This document shows positions 44,644 through 53,465 of a stretch of DNA of 64,000 bases, piece by piece. The number at the start of each line of letters is the position of its first letter. Within the stretch, counting starts at the first letter, position 1. Origin of the DNA: Polychytrium aggregatum (lineage: Eukaryota; Chytridiomycota; Chytridiomycetes; Polychytriales); the NCBI RefSeq assembly GCF_025602895.1, contig NW_026516242.1, positions 1-64,000 on the forward strand, given 5' to 3'. Both the position numbers and the translations under genes were made by a program. The notes under the pieces were generated by a model. That model ran no database searches, was not told the DNA's origin, and worked only from the letters and a program-made list of their open reading frames with translations.

Positions 44644-45863
44644 GCCAACACCGCCCCCACCACATGCCCCCCGCATGGTGGTGGCGACACGCCCGACCCC
44701 GACTGCGTGCATATGGTTGCCGCTTTGTCAATGATTGCACGCCGCCAAGACTCCAAGCTGTTCCTTATCCCCATCCAGCTCCAACAAGGTGACCTCGTGG
44801 CCCCAACGCTCGCCATGGTCGACAGCGGATGCTCCGCATGCTTGATCGATCCCACGTTTGCCAAGGAAGTGGGACTTGCCATCCACACCAAAGACAAGCC
44901 ACTGGCTGCGGAAGGCATCGACGGACACGCCCTTCCCACGATCACCGAAGAGACCGAGCCGCTGACGATTGCGGTCGGCGGCCACGAGCAGCCCCTCGTG
45001 CTCGACCTCATGCCCAGCCCGCACGCGCCAGTTGTGCTTGGCTTGCCTTGGCTTCACCAGCACAATCCCACAGTCGACTGGGCGGCCGGGACCGTCGATA
45101 TCCCGACGGCTCCCATCGTTGTTGCCGCCTCTCACCCAACTGGAGGAAGCAATCCTCCAGCTACATTGCCGGAGAAGTACGGTGACTTTGCCGATGTGTT
45201 CAGTAAGGGAAAGGCAGACCGACTGCCCGATCACCGCCCATACGATTGCAGCATCGACCTCGTCCCCGACAAGTCCCCCCCTTTCGGTCCCATTTACAAT
45301 CTGTCGGTGGAAGAAACGAAAGCACTACGGGAGTACTTGGACGAGAATCTTGCGAAGGGATTCATTCGCCCGTCCAAGTCTCCCGCGGCCTCCCCTGTCC
45401 TATTCGTTCGGAAGAAAGACGGCACACTGCGCTTGTGTGTTGACTACAGAAGCCTGAACAAGATCACAGTTCGGAACCGGTATCCGCTTCCACTGATTCC
45501 CGCACTGCTCGAGCGCCTGAGCGGGGCAAAGGTGTTTTCGAAAATCGACCTGCGCGGTGCGTACAACCTTGTACGCATCCGTGCAGGCGACGAATGGAAA
45601 ACAGCCTTCCGCACCCCGTTCGGCCTCTTCGAGTACTTAGTGATGCCCTTTGGGCTCACGAATGCACCCGCCGTGTTTCAGCATTTCCTTAACGATGTGT
45701 TCCGTGACCTCCTAGACACCTATGTGGTCGTCTATTTGGATGACATTTTGGTGTTCTCGCCATCACAGGAGACACACGATCAACACGTCCGGGAAGTCCT
45801 CTCTCGCCTCAGAAGCCACGGGCTCTTCGGCAAGCTCGAAAAGTGTCTCTTCGATTGCCAAGA
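44644..45863 (+). pseudogene. pol: Element D Pol: protease and most of the RT, truncated
   Basis: Resumes the D pol frame after B3. It has a linker, protease VDSGCSACLID and RT motifs ([28 protein letters not shown] at 45733-45744), ending at KCLFDCQD where element E begins (five bases before: CAAGA). RNase H and integrase are not in the window. The RT is close in style to families A and C but distinct, so D is its own family. The small open frame that continues to 45924 reads into the E LTR and is not native. Confidence 0.9.
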
Positions 45864-46101
45864 TGTCAGATCACGGGATCAAGAGGAAGTCAAAAGAAGA
45901 AGAATAGAGAATATGTTTTATTGACCTTAGCGAGGCTAGAATTTAGAGTCAAGTGTGTCTGGGGTCGAAGGTGATGACCAGAAACATGAGCGGGCGAAGC
46001 CGGGCTATTTATCTGTCTGGCGGTCCCGGAGGCGAAGCCTGCCGCAGCGGGGGCGAAGCAGCGGAGGCGGCGGGACAGCAGCCAGGCAGCAGCGGCTAAC
46101 C
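45864..46101 (-). repeat. Element E 3' LTR, first part
   Basis: Begins TGTCAG in D pol. In minus orientation it has a TATA-like GATAAATAG (46005-46013) and an AATAAA signal near 45914-45919. C1 interrupts it at 46101. It continues at 52585-52819, about 470 bp in total. Confidence 0.75.
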
Positions 46102-46520
46102 TGTGAGGAGTGAACAAGCGCAAGGACGAAGACCAAGTGCTTGGTATGAGCTTTATTAGCTTTTAGCCCCGAACACCAAAGAACAAGTTTTGTTCGAACT
46201 GGTGTTCAACATAGGCTCAGACATGCAGGGCTATTTATAGACCGGGAGAAGGTCGAGGGGCAAAAGTGGGCGAGAAGGGTGGAGCATCACAGAGAAGCGA
46301 GAAGGGGGTGCGAGAGTGGCTGGTGTGCAAGCGAGAGAGGCTTGGCACAGCCCGGGGACATGTGCCGAGCGGTGGGGGAGGCAGGAAACCAGTAGACGCG
46401 GGTGGCAACGGCGCGTGCTCATGCATGGGGGCAAACAAACACGTGGGGACTCATGATTGGTGCGGAGGGCGAGAGCATGCGGGACAATCTCATTGGTCCG
46501 TTGTGATGCTGGTCATCACA
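46102..46520 (-). repeat. C1 3' LTR, 419 bp
   Basis: Ends directly against the pol stop codon (TAG at 46521-46523, minus strand), so the pol 3' end overlaps the polypurine tract AAGGAGGAGATAG. Confidence 0.95.
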
Positions 46521-49500
46521 CTATCTCCTCCTTAAACTACGGCGTGTTCCATCTTGAGTTCTCCTGGGGCCAGGCTTGTCTGGGTAGCGTCGGTGGTACT
46601 CCGCGGCCACCGTTGGGGCAAAGACAATGTCGGCGGGCTCCCAACTTCGATCGGTGACCGGGTAGCCTTTCCAATCGATGAGATAGTGCAGCTTTCCGCG
46701 CACGAACTTGGAGTCTAAGATCTCTTCGACCTCCCACTCCAAGTTCCCATCGATGACCACCGCAGGGGGCGGCGCTTGCACCCGACCCGGAAGCGAGTTC
46801 TTCTTGTAGGGCTCAAGAAGAGACACATGGAACACCGGGTGCACCTTTATGTCCTTTGGCAAGTCCAGGCGGAAAGCCAATGTCCCGACGGCCTCGAGGA
46901 TGGTGAATGGTCCAATCCTCTGGTAATCCAGCTTCTTGCTTGGGCGAGTGGTGCTGATGTTACGAGTCAGCACCCAGACTTGATCGCCCGGACGCAAGTC
47001 GGGAGCCTGGGACCTCCGGAGATCTGAGAAGTGCTTGTAGTCAGACTTTGCCTTCTCAAGATTCTCCTTCAACAGTGCCAGGTTCCGCTGGAGATGTTCA
47101 ACCCTCTCCGTGGCAGAGGGAACATCAGGGCCGCCAGCGACAACGGGGACTTCGAACCTTGGGTGGAACCCATAGGTTGCCAAGAATGGCGAGGCATGTG
47201 TTGACGAGTTCTCGAGGTTATTGTAAGAGAACTCGGCCAACGGCAGCAGCTCGGCCCAGTCATCTTGCTGATACGACGTGTAACAGCGCAGGTATTGGTT
47301 GATGACCTGGTTGACCCTCTCAGTCTGTCCATCGGTCTGGGGATGGAAGGCCGTGGACAGACTGGTTTGGATCCCGAGCTGCGTGCAGAGTGCCTTCCAG
47401 AACCGAGAGGTGAACTGACTTCCTCGGTCTGAAACCACTGTGTCGGGGAGGCCATGGAGACGAAAGACATTGTCGAGGAACAGTGACGCAGTCTCCTCCG
47501 CCGACGGCAGTGAACGCCAGGACATAAAGTGTGCCATCTTTGTGAGGCTGCATACCACCACAAAGATGCAGGTGTGACCCTTGGACTTTGGCAGATCAGT
47601 GATAAAGTCCATGGTCAGTGTCCCCCAGGGTCGATCGGCTGTCTGGAGTGGCAACAGGAACCCAAACGGCTTGTGTCGCGGAGCTTTCGAGCGTGCACAG
47701 GTGTCGCACGTCGAGACGTACTCTTTGACATCTTTCCGATAGGTTTGCCACCAAAACTGTCGCGATACCAGAGCCAGAGTCCGTCGGATGCCTGGATGAC
47801 CCACAGCGACTGGGTCATGGCACGACTTGAGCGCCGGAACTCGGCACGACTCTGGGACTACAATCCTGTTCTGGAAGGTGAGGTACTGGCCATTCCAGAC
47901 GAACTTCGGGTCACGACGGTATTTGTCTAGACCGGGATCCCGAGCCTGCTCTTCGGCTATGAGCTGCAGCAAATCCACAGGGTCACTGCGACTTGCAACC
48001 GAAGAGCGGGCGTCTCTGCTTCGGAGCACGCGTATCACCGCGGCAGGATCGAGAAGCAGAGGCGGATCCCTCGACACGGAGGCCGACGAAGGGATGTAGT
48101 CCGAGCGACGAGACAGGGCATCGGCCTTGCCGTTCCTCGCACCAGGACGGTACTGGATGCGGATGTCGAACCGAGACAAGAACTGGGACCACCGTGCATG
48201 ACGCTGGTTTAGGATGCGAGCCGTTGCCAGGTACTCCAAGTTCTTGTGATCGGTCAGAACGGCAACGGGATGCTGGGCGCCTTCGAGGTAGTGTCGCCAC
48301 GCCTCGAAAGCCTCCTTGATCGCCAACAGCTCTTTCTCGTATATGCTGTAGTTACGTTCAGCATTCGAGAGTGTCCGCGAATGGAACGAGCAAGGATGAA
48401 GGCGATCATCAGCACCCCGCTGGGAGAGCACGCATCCAAGCGCAAAGTCCGACGCATCTGACTCTACGACGAACGGCTTGGATGGGTCCGGATGCACCAG
48501 AACGGGCTCCGAAACGAAGGCATCCTTCAAGGATCTGAATGCTTTATCGGCTTCGCGGGACCACTGGAAGCCATGCGTCTTCCGGAAGAGCCGAGTCATG
48601 GGCCCCGCGATCTTTGCGTATCCATCGATGAAGCGTCGATAGAAGTTCGCAAACCCGACAAAGGATCGAAGATCCGAGATGTTGCGCGGTATGGGCCAAT
48701 CCAAGATCGCAGAGAGCTTGGATCGCTCCATACCGATGCCCTCGGGCGAGACCATGAAACCAAGGAACGAGACCGAGGTTTTGGAGAACTCGCACTTCTC
48801 CAGCTTGCAATACAGCTTTGCAGCTCGGAGCTTCGAGAGGACCTGCTTGACGTGCTCTACATGCTGCGACGGGTCAGCACTGTAGATCAAGATATCGTCA
48901 AGATACGCAATCGCGAACTGGTCCAACTCGGTGCGCAGGACGTCGTTGATGAAGTGCTGGAACGTCGCTGGCGCATTGGTGAGCCCAAAGGGCATCACCA
49001 AGTACTCGAAGTGCCCATATCGAGTACGGAAAGCTGTCTTCCACTCGTCCCCGGAGCGGATGCGCAGCAGATTGTAGGCTCCACGAAGGTCCAGCTTAGT
49101 GAACACCTTCGCGCCTCGAAGTCGGTCCAGCAGCTCGCCGATCAGCGGTAAAGGGTAACGGTTCTTTACCGTGATACCGTTCAGTGCGCGGTAGTCAACG
49201 CAAAGACGAAGTGAGCCGTCCTTCTTCTTGACGAAGAGGATTGGTGAGCCTGCTGGGGACGACGAAGGACGAACGAATCCCTTGGCAAGATTCTCGTCGA
49301 GATAGTCACGCAGAGCGTGAAGTTCGGGCTCGGACAGTGAGTACAGAGGCCCGAACTTTGGCGACTTGCCCGGCTCCAAGTCAATGGGGCAGTCGTAAGG
49401 GCGATGCGGAGGCAAGGAGTCAGCTTCCTGTTTAGAGAAAACAGACAGGAAGTCCTTGTACTCCGCAGGCACTTCGACAGTCGCAGTGCTCGGCTCGTCA

Positions 49501-50627
49501 GTGGGCAGGACATGGACCTGAAAGATGGTCAGGGGTTGCGTTCCATGCCTGCATGCATCCAAAGACTCGCGCATCGAGCGGTAATCAATGCTGCAGACGC
49601 GGAGAGGAGCGTCCGAGCTGAGAGGAGGGGCGTGGACAAGGTCAGAATAATGTTCGACGGTTACTTTATTCTGAACAATGTCCGAAGAACAAACAACAGG
49701 AGGAGGTACATCAAGGAGGGAAAGAGAACTGACAACAGAAGAAGGGGTTTGGGAAGAGCGAAGGGGTTCGGGAGGAACAAGACAAGAAGGGGAAGACGGA
49801 GGTGGGAGCATAGGAGAGGAGCTTAGATCAATCAAAGGAGTGGAATCATCAAGAAGGGGAGTGACATTGGAGGAAGTGGAGCAAGACGAAAGAGAAGCAG
49901 TGCATGGAGAGGGGTCGGAATCAACAGAAGGAGGGAGACAAAGAAGACCGCGAGACCAGACAATCTTGGGCTCGGCGGTGCGCAACCAAGGAAAGCCAAG
50001 GATAAGTGGTTGATGTGGAGACCTGATCACATCGAACCGAAGGCGTTGCGAGACGTCCCCGAGAATCACCTCGAGTGGAGCAGTCTCGCGGAGGATGGGG
50101 CCAGACGACAGCGGCTTACCATCCACGCCTTCCACTGCCAAGGGCGAAGCCTTGGAGCAGGTGGGGACAGAGTGTCGAGCAACAAAGTCCTCGTCGATAA
50201 AGTTGCCAGAGGCACCAGAATCGACAAGTCCTTCGCACGACAGAGAATCACCAGAAGGAAGACGAACAGCGACGGGAACAACCAACGAGCAACGACGAAC
50301 AGACGAAACACAAGACTTTGGTTCGGTACCAGCTTCGGCACCAGGGTTGCGGCTAGCACTGACAGTTAACTTTGCCGAGGGTTGGCAGGACAGCTCAGGT
50401 ATTTGCACCTGTGGATGAGGTGCAGTTCCCAGTGACACCAGAGGTGCCACGGGTACTATGCCAGAGCTGAGAGTGTCCGCCGGTCCAGAGGCAAGGCGAA
50501 GCTGTCCGCACATCACTGCTTCCCCAGTACTTACCAAAGGCACCTTACCAATGTCTTCACTTTCGGAAGGCGGTGGGCACGGCTCCGGTTCAAGGCCTTC
50601 ACTTAGAACCGGGCCTGGTCGTTTCCC
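46521..50627 (-). CDS. pol: C1 Pol: protease, RT, RNase H, integrase, chromodomain
   Basis: The -1 frame from the heptamer at 50621-50627 is open to 46521. It contains protease VDSGASGNFID, RT with YLDD, RNase H ESDASDFALG, an HH-CC finger ending TCDTCARSK, integrase residues in MDFITDLP, SDRGSQFTS and PQTDGQTER, a GPF module (RIGPFTI) and a chromodomain (LIDWKGYPVTDRSWEP). The frame is also open upstream to 51050 through gag's other frame and solo LTR F, but that extension is not native. As its gag is broken, Pol could be made only if another mRNA supplied the fusion. Confidence 0.93.
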   Translation of the reverse strand, partial: GKRPGPVLSEGLEPEPCPPPSESEDIGKVPLVSTGEAVMCGQLRLASGPADTLSSGIVPVAPLVSLGTAPHPQVQIPELSCQPSAKLTVSASRNPGAEAGTEPKSCVSSVRRCSLVVPVAVRLPSGDSLSCEGLVDSGASGNFIDEDFVARHSVPTCSKASPLAVEGVDGKPLSSGPILRETAPLEVILGDVSQRLRFDVIRSPHQPLILGFPWLRTAEPKIVWSRGLLCLPPSVDSDPSPCTASLSSCSTSSNVTPLLDDSTPLIDLSSSPMLPPPSSPSCLVPPEPLRSSQTPSSVVSSLSLLDVPPPVVCSSDIVQNKVTVEHYSDLVHAPPLSSDAPLRVCSIDYRSMRESLDACRHGTQPLTIFQVHVLPTDEPSTATVEVPAEYKDFLSVFSKQEADSLPPHRPYDCPIDLEPGKSPKFGPLYSLSEPELHALRDYLDENLAKGFVRPSSSPAGSPILFVKKKDGSLRLCVDYRALNGITVKNRYPLPLIGELLDRLRGAKVFTKLDLRGAYNLLRIRSGDEWKTAFRTRYGHFEYLVMPFGLTNAPATFQHFINDVLRTELDQFAIAYLDDILIYSADPSQHVEHVKQVLSKLRAAKLYCKLEKCEFSKTSVSFLGFMVSPEGIGMERSKLSAILDWPIPRNISDLRSFVGFANFYRRFIDGYAKIAGPMTRLFRKTHGFQWSREADKAFRSLKDAFVSEPVLVHPDPSKPFVVESDASDFALGCVLSQRGADDRLHPCSFHSRTLSNAERNYSIYEKELLAIKEAFEAWRHYLEGAQHPVAVLTDHKNLEYLATARILNQRHARWSQFLSRFDIRIQYRPGARNGKADALSRRSDYIPSSASVSRDPPLLLDPAAVIRVLRSRDARSSVASRSDPVDLLQLIAEEQARDPGLDKYRRDPKFVWNGQYLTFQNRIVVPESCRVPALKSCHDPVAVGHPGIRRTLALVSRQFWWQTYRKDVKEYVSTCDTCARSKAPRHKPFGFLLPLQTADRPWGTLTMDFITDLPKSKGHTCIFVVVCSLTKMAHFMSWRSLPSAEETASLFLDNVFRLHGLPDTVVSDRGSQFTSRFWKALCTQLGIQTSLSTAFHPQTDGQTERVNQVINQYLRCYTSYQQDDWAELLPLAEFSYNNLENSSTHASPFLATYGFHPRFEVPVVAGGPDVPSATERVEHLQRNLALLKENLEKAKSDYKHFSDLRRSQAPDLRPGDQVWVLTRNISTTRPSKKLDYQRIGPFTILEAVGTLAFRLDLPKDIKVHPVFHVSLLEPYKKNSLPGRVQAPPPAVVIDGNLEWEVEEILDSKFVRGKLHYLIDWKGYPVTDRSWEPADIVFAPTVAAEYHRRYPDKPGPRRTQDGTRRSLRRR

Positions 50628-51993
50628 GAACTGAAGTCTTGCACTTCTCCATCTTCGTAGACGATGGTGCGGATGATCCTCGGGCCGGGAGGTCCAGGGG
50701 GCGGTCCGGTAGCTCTGGTAGATCCAAACTTGACGGGGCAGTTTCGTACCAAGTGGCCCTTCTTGCCACAGTACAGGCAGAGTCCAAAGCGGCGGCGGCG
50801 TTGTTTCTCCTCGGCGGTCAGGGGTCCAGAGACGGCAGAGTCCACTTGCATGGGCTCGGAAACAATGTAGGAGGGGTGCGGCGGAGCGAGGACGGGCGCG
50901 GGAGCGATGGCGGGAACGGCAGCGGAGGCGGAACCAAAGGCGAACTGGGAAGACCGGTAGTGTCAGGAACGAGGCGTGGGAAACAGGTGTCAGCAGACCG
51001 AGTGGGTTCTTGACGGTGCAGACAAGGCGTGGGAATCGGAACGAGGGCAAGAACGAGGAGCAGGGCAGGGAGCAAGGGCAAGGTACGAGAGAGTGATGAT
51101 CTTATATTCAGAAAGGTGATAAGATAATTCACTGGGTGTGATTTCCTTCTGGCCCCTGAGCTCCTCTATTTATACCTCGACCATCTAATCTATCATGTCA
51201 TCGAGCTCAGCCACAGGATAAGCCACTCTGTGATCAAATAAAGTAAATGAATGAACTAATCTAATGCATGGTGCAGGAAGGTTCTAGACCGTCGCCAGTC
51301 CCGGATGCTCATGAGTGCCATGACAATGCGCTGCGCCACAACGCCAATCATGGTACGCGTTCATAACAGGTAGCGGGCAGGCGTGCTTCGGCGCTCTTGA
51401 CGGCGCTCGCGGATTCGTGCATCGAGCTCGTTACAAAGCTCAATGTACTCCTCCAGATCTCGTGGCAGAGGGCGAACTCGCGAAAGTTCGTCTCTGACAT
51501 CATCCGACAAGCCAAGTCGGAAGAACGAGATCTTTGCACCGTCGTTCCAAGTCGTATCGGCGGCAATACGAAGGAACTCGGATGCATAGACTGCGCACGG
51601 GCGGTTGCCCTGAGACAGTGTGGTGATCACTGACTCGGCAGTCCTGGCCCGATCAGGGTCGTCAAACACTTTAGAAAAGCGTTCTAGGAAATCGCCAAAA
51701 GAGTTGAGTCGGGGATCACCCATCTCAAGCATCGGAGTCGCCCACTGGAGAGCCGGTCCAGTGAGCAGACTAATGACGAATCCGACCTTAATCGGGTCAG
51801 CAGGGAACCGGTGGGGCTGCATTCGTATATACAGTTTGCACTGATTTACGAATGCCCGGAACCCTTGCCGGTTACCGTCGTAACGGTCCGGCATCTGCAC
51901 GCTGTACCCAGCGGCAGGAGCATCGCGAGCTGTCCGGAGCTCGGCGAGCTCGGCCTCCAAGGCACGGAGGCGGTCCACGAGGGCAGGATCCAT
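50603..51993 (-). pseudogene. gag: C1 Gag, split by solo LTR F
   Basis: N-terminal part 51993 to 51369 (MDPALVDRLRALE, capsid), then F with its GGTAG duplication, then the C-terminal part 50960 to 50603 with CLYCGKKGHLVRNC. The frame stops soon after entering F. The uninterrupted form is 325 aa, as in C2 and C3. Confidence 0.95.
50961..51368 (-). repeat. Solo LTR F, 408 bp
   Basis: TGTCAGG...ATAACA, flanked by a perfect GGTAG duplication (50956-50960 and 51369-51373) and absent at the same place in C2 and C3. Minus-strand TATAAATAG at 51166-51174 gives the orientation. It contains no coding sequence and belongs to none of families A-E here. It was presumably left by LTR-LTR recombination of a full element. 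Confidence 0.9.
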
Positions 51994-52165
51994 GGCGGGA
52001 CTGGGACTGGGACTGGGAAAAAAAAGCGAGGAGGTTCAAGAACAGGAGAGCGAAGAGGGCTCAGGCACAAGTGTGCTTGAGGTTCGGACAGGACTAGGAA
52101 AGGGGCGGGGCTAGGAACGGAAGATACCAAGCAGGTGGTATCAGTAGAAGAGAGTTCGAACAAAG

Positions 52166-52584
52166 TGTGAGGAGTGAACAAGCGCAAGGACGAAGACCAA
52201 GTGCTTGGTATGAGCTTTATTAGCTTTTAGCCCCGAACACCAAAGAACAAGTTTTGTTCGAACTGGTGTTCAACATAGGCTCAGACATGCAGGGCTATTT
52301 ATAGACCGGGAGAAGGTCGAGGGGCAAAAGTGGGCGAGAAGGGTGGAGCATCACAGAGAAGCGAGAAGGGGGTGCGAGAGTGGCTGGTGTGCAAGCGAGA
52401 GAGGCTTGGCACAGCCCGGGGACATGTGCCGAGCGGTGGGGGAGGCAGGAAACCAGTAGACGCGGGTGGCAACGGCGCGTGCTCATGCATGGGGGCAAAC
52501 AAACACGTGGGGACTCATGATTGGTGCGGAGGGCGAGAGCATGCGGGACAATCTCATTGGTCCGTTGTGATGCTGGTCATCACA
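52166..52584 (-). repeat. C1 5' LTR, 419 bp
   Basis: The start block (plus strand TTTGTTCGAACT, 52253-52264) has its exact complement in the adjoining primer site at 52153-52164, as in C3. Confidence 0.94.
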
Positions 52585-52819
52585 TAAACGGAGAAACATG
52601 TGAAAGTCTGACAAATGCTCGGTGGCTGACAAATGCGGGTGACACAGCGTCTGACTAATGCATGGTCGATGACAAATGCAGGGAACACAGAGCGGCGTGT
52701 GCAACATGAGAGCAAGGAAAAAGGAAAGGCGTCGCAGGACAAAGGAAAAAGAAAGTGTGCAACGCAAACAGTGACACAAGTGCGACGGTGAAGCCAAGCG
52801 GGCAGAGGGATCTGTGACA
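52585..52819 (-). repeat. Element E 3' LTR, second part
   Basis: Right of C1; ends CAGAGGGATCTGTGACA (52803-52819). Contains several TGACAAATGC-like words. The match of its end to 52976-52992 in inverted sense supports it as an LTR terminus. No coding content. Confidence 0.72.
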
Positions 52820-52975
52820 TCCCCCCCAGAAAAATTGTGCTCAAGTCAAACCATCAATTTTTCGATCCCGAGTTGCGTTGCACTTGTGCTTGGCAAAGGT
52901 CGATCAGTGAGTCGATTTCCGGAAGGTTGCGGTTGCGGCTGAGGAAGTCGTGGATGTCTGCGAGTCCTCCATCCA
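52820..52975 (-). pseudogene. Element E, 3' end of Pol and polypurine tract
   Basis: On the minus strand a frame enters at 52975 and stops at 52854-52856, about 40 residues with a helical look (IHDFLSRNRNLPEIDSLIDL). A G-run (GGGGGGGA, 52820-52827) lies directly before the LTR as a polypurine tract. The position fits a pol C-terminus; no domain is recognisable. Confidence 0.55.
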
Positions 52976-52992
52976 TGTCACAGATCCCTCTG
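52976..52992 (+). repeat. E2: first 17 bp of a second E-type LTR
   Basis: TGTCACAGATCCCTCTG is the exact inverted copy of the E LTR end at 52803-52819. It is cut at base 17 by the C3 LTR, so a second E element on the plus strand is inferred; its remainder would lie beyond the window. Confidence 0.65.
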
Positions 52993-53046
52993 TGTGATGA
53001 CCAGCATCACAACGGACCAATGAGATTGTCCCGCATGCTCTCGCCC

Positions 53047-53465
53047 TGTGAGGAGTGAACAAGCGCAAGGACGAAGACCAAGTGCTTGGTATGAGCTTTA
53101 TTAGCTTTTAGCCCCGAACACCAAAGAACAAGTTTTGTTCGAACTGGTGTTCAACATAGGCTCAGACATGCAGGGCTATTTATAGACCGGGAGAAGGTCG
53201 AGGGGCAAAAGTGGGCGAGAAGGGTGGAGCATCACAGAGAAGCGAGAAGGGGGTGCGAGAGTGGCTGGTGTGCAAGCGAGAGAGGCTTGGCACAGCCCGG
53301 GGACATGTGCCGAGCGGTGGGGGAGGCAGGAAACCAGTAGACGCGGGTGGCAACGGCGCGTGCTCATGCATGGGGGCAAACAAACACGTGGGGACTCATG
53401 ATTGGTGCGGAGGGAGAGAGCATGCGGGACAATCTCATTGGTCCGTTGTGATGCTGGTCATCACA
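53047..53465 (-). repeat. C2 3' LTR, 419 bp
   Basis: Abuts the pol stop codon as in C1. Close match to the C1 LTR, with one visible substitution near 53415. Confidence 0.95.

Larger units (their letters stand above)
46102..52584 (-). mobile_element. Ty3/gypsy chromovirus C1, gag broken by solo LTR F
   Basis: LTRs of 419 bp (TGTGAG...TCATCACA) and an imperfect duplication, TAACC on the left and TAAAC on the right. Pol is intact; gag is split by a 408-bp solo LTR. It was inserted in the U3 part of the E LTR, about 90 bp upstream of E's TATA-like box. Confidence 0.93.

Noticed and set aside
45864-45924. End of the 430-codon ORF of element D
   Set aside because: The last 20 or so codons are E LTR sequence read by chance after truncation of the RT.
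50628-51050. Upstream extension of the C1 pol frame to a 1509-codon ORF
   Set aside because: The extra N-terminus is the -1 frame of gag plus solo LTR F. The intact copies show that pol follows gag by frameshifting.
46097-52589. Perfect target duplication for C1
   Set aside because: TAACC and TAAAC differ at one base. I report it as imperfect. The E LTR continuing on both sides is the better evidence for a simple insertion.
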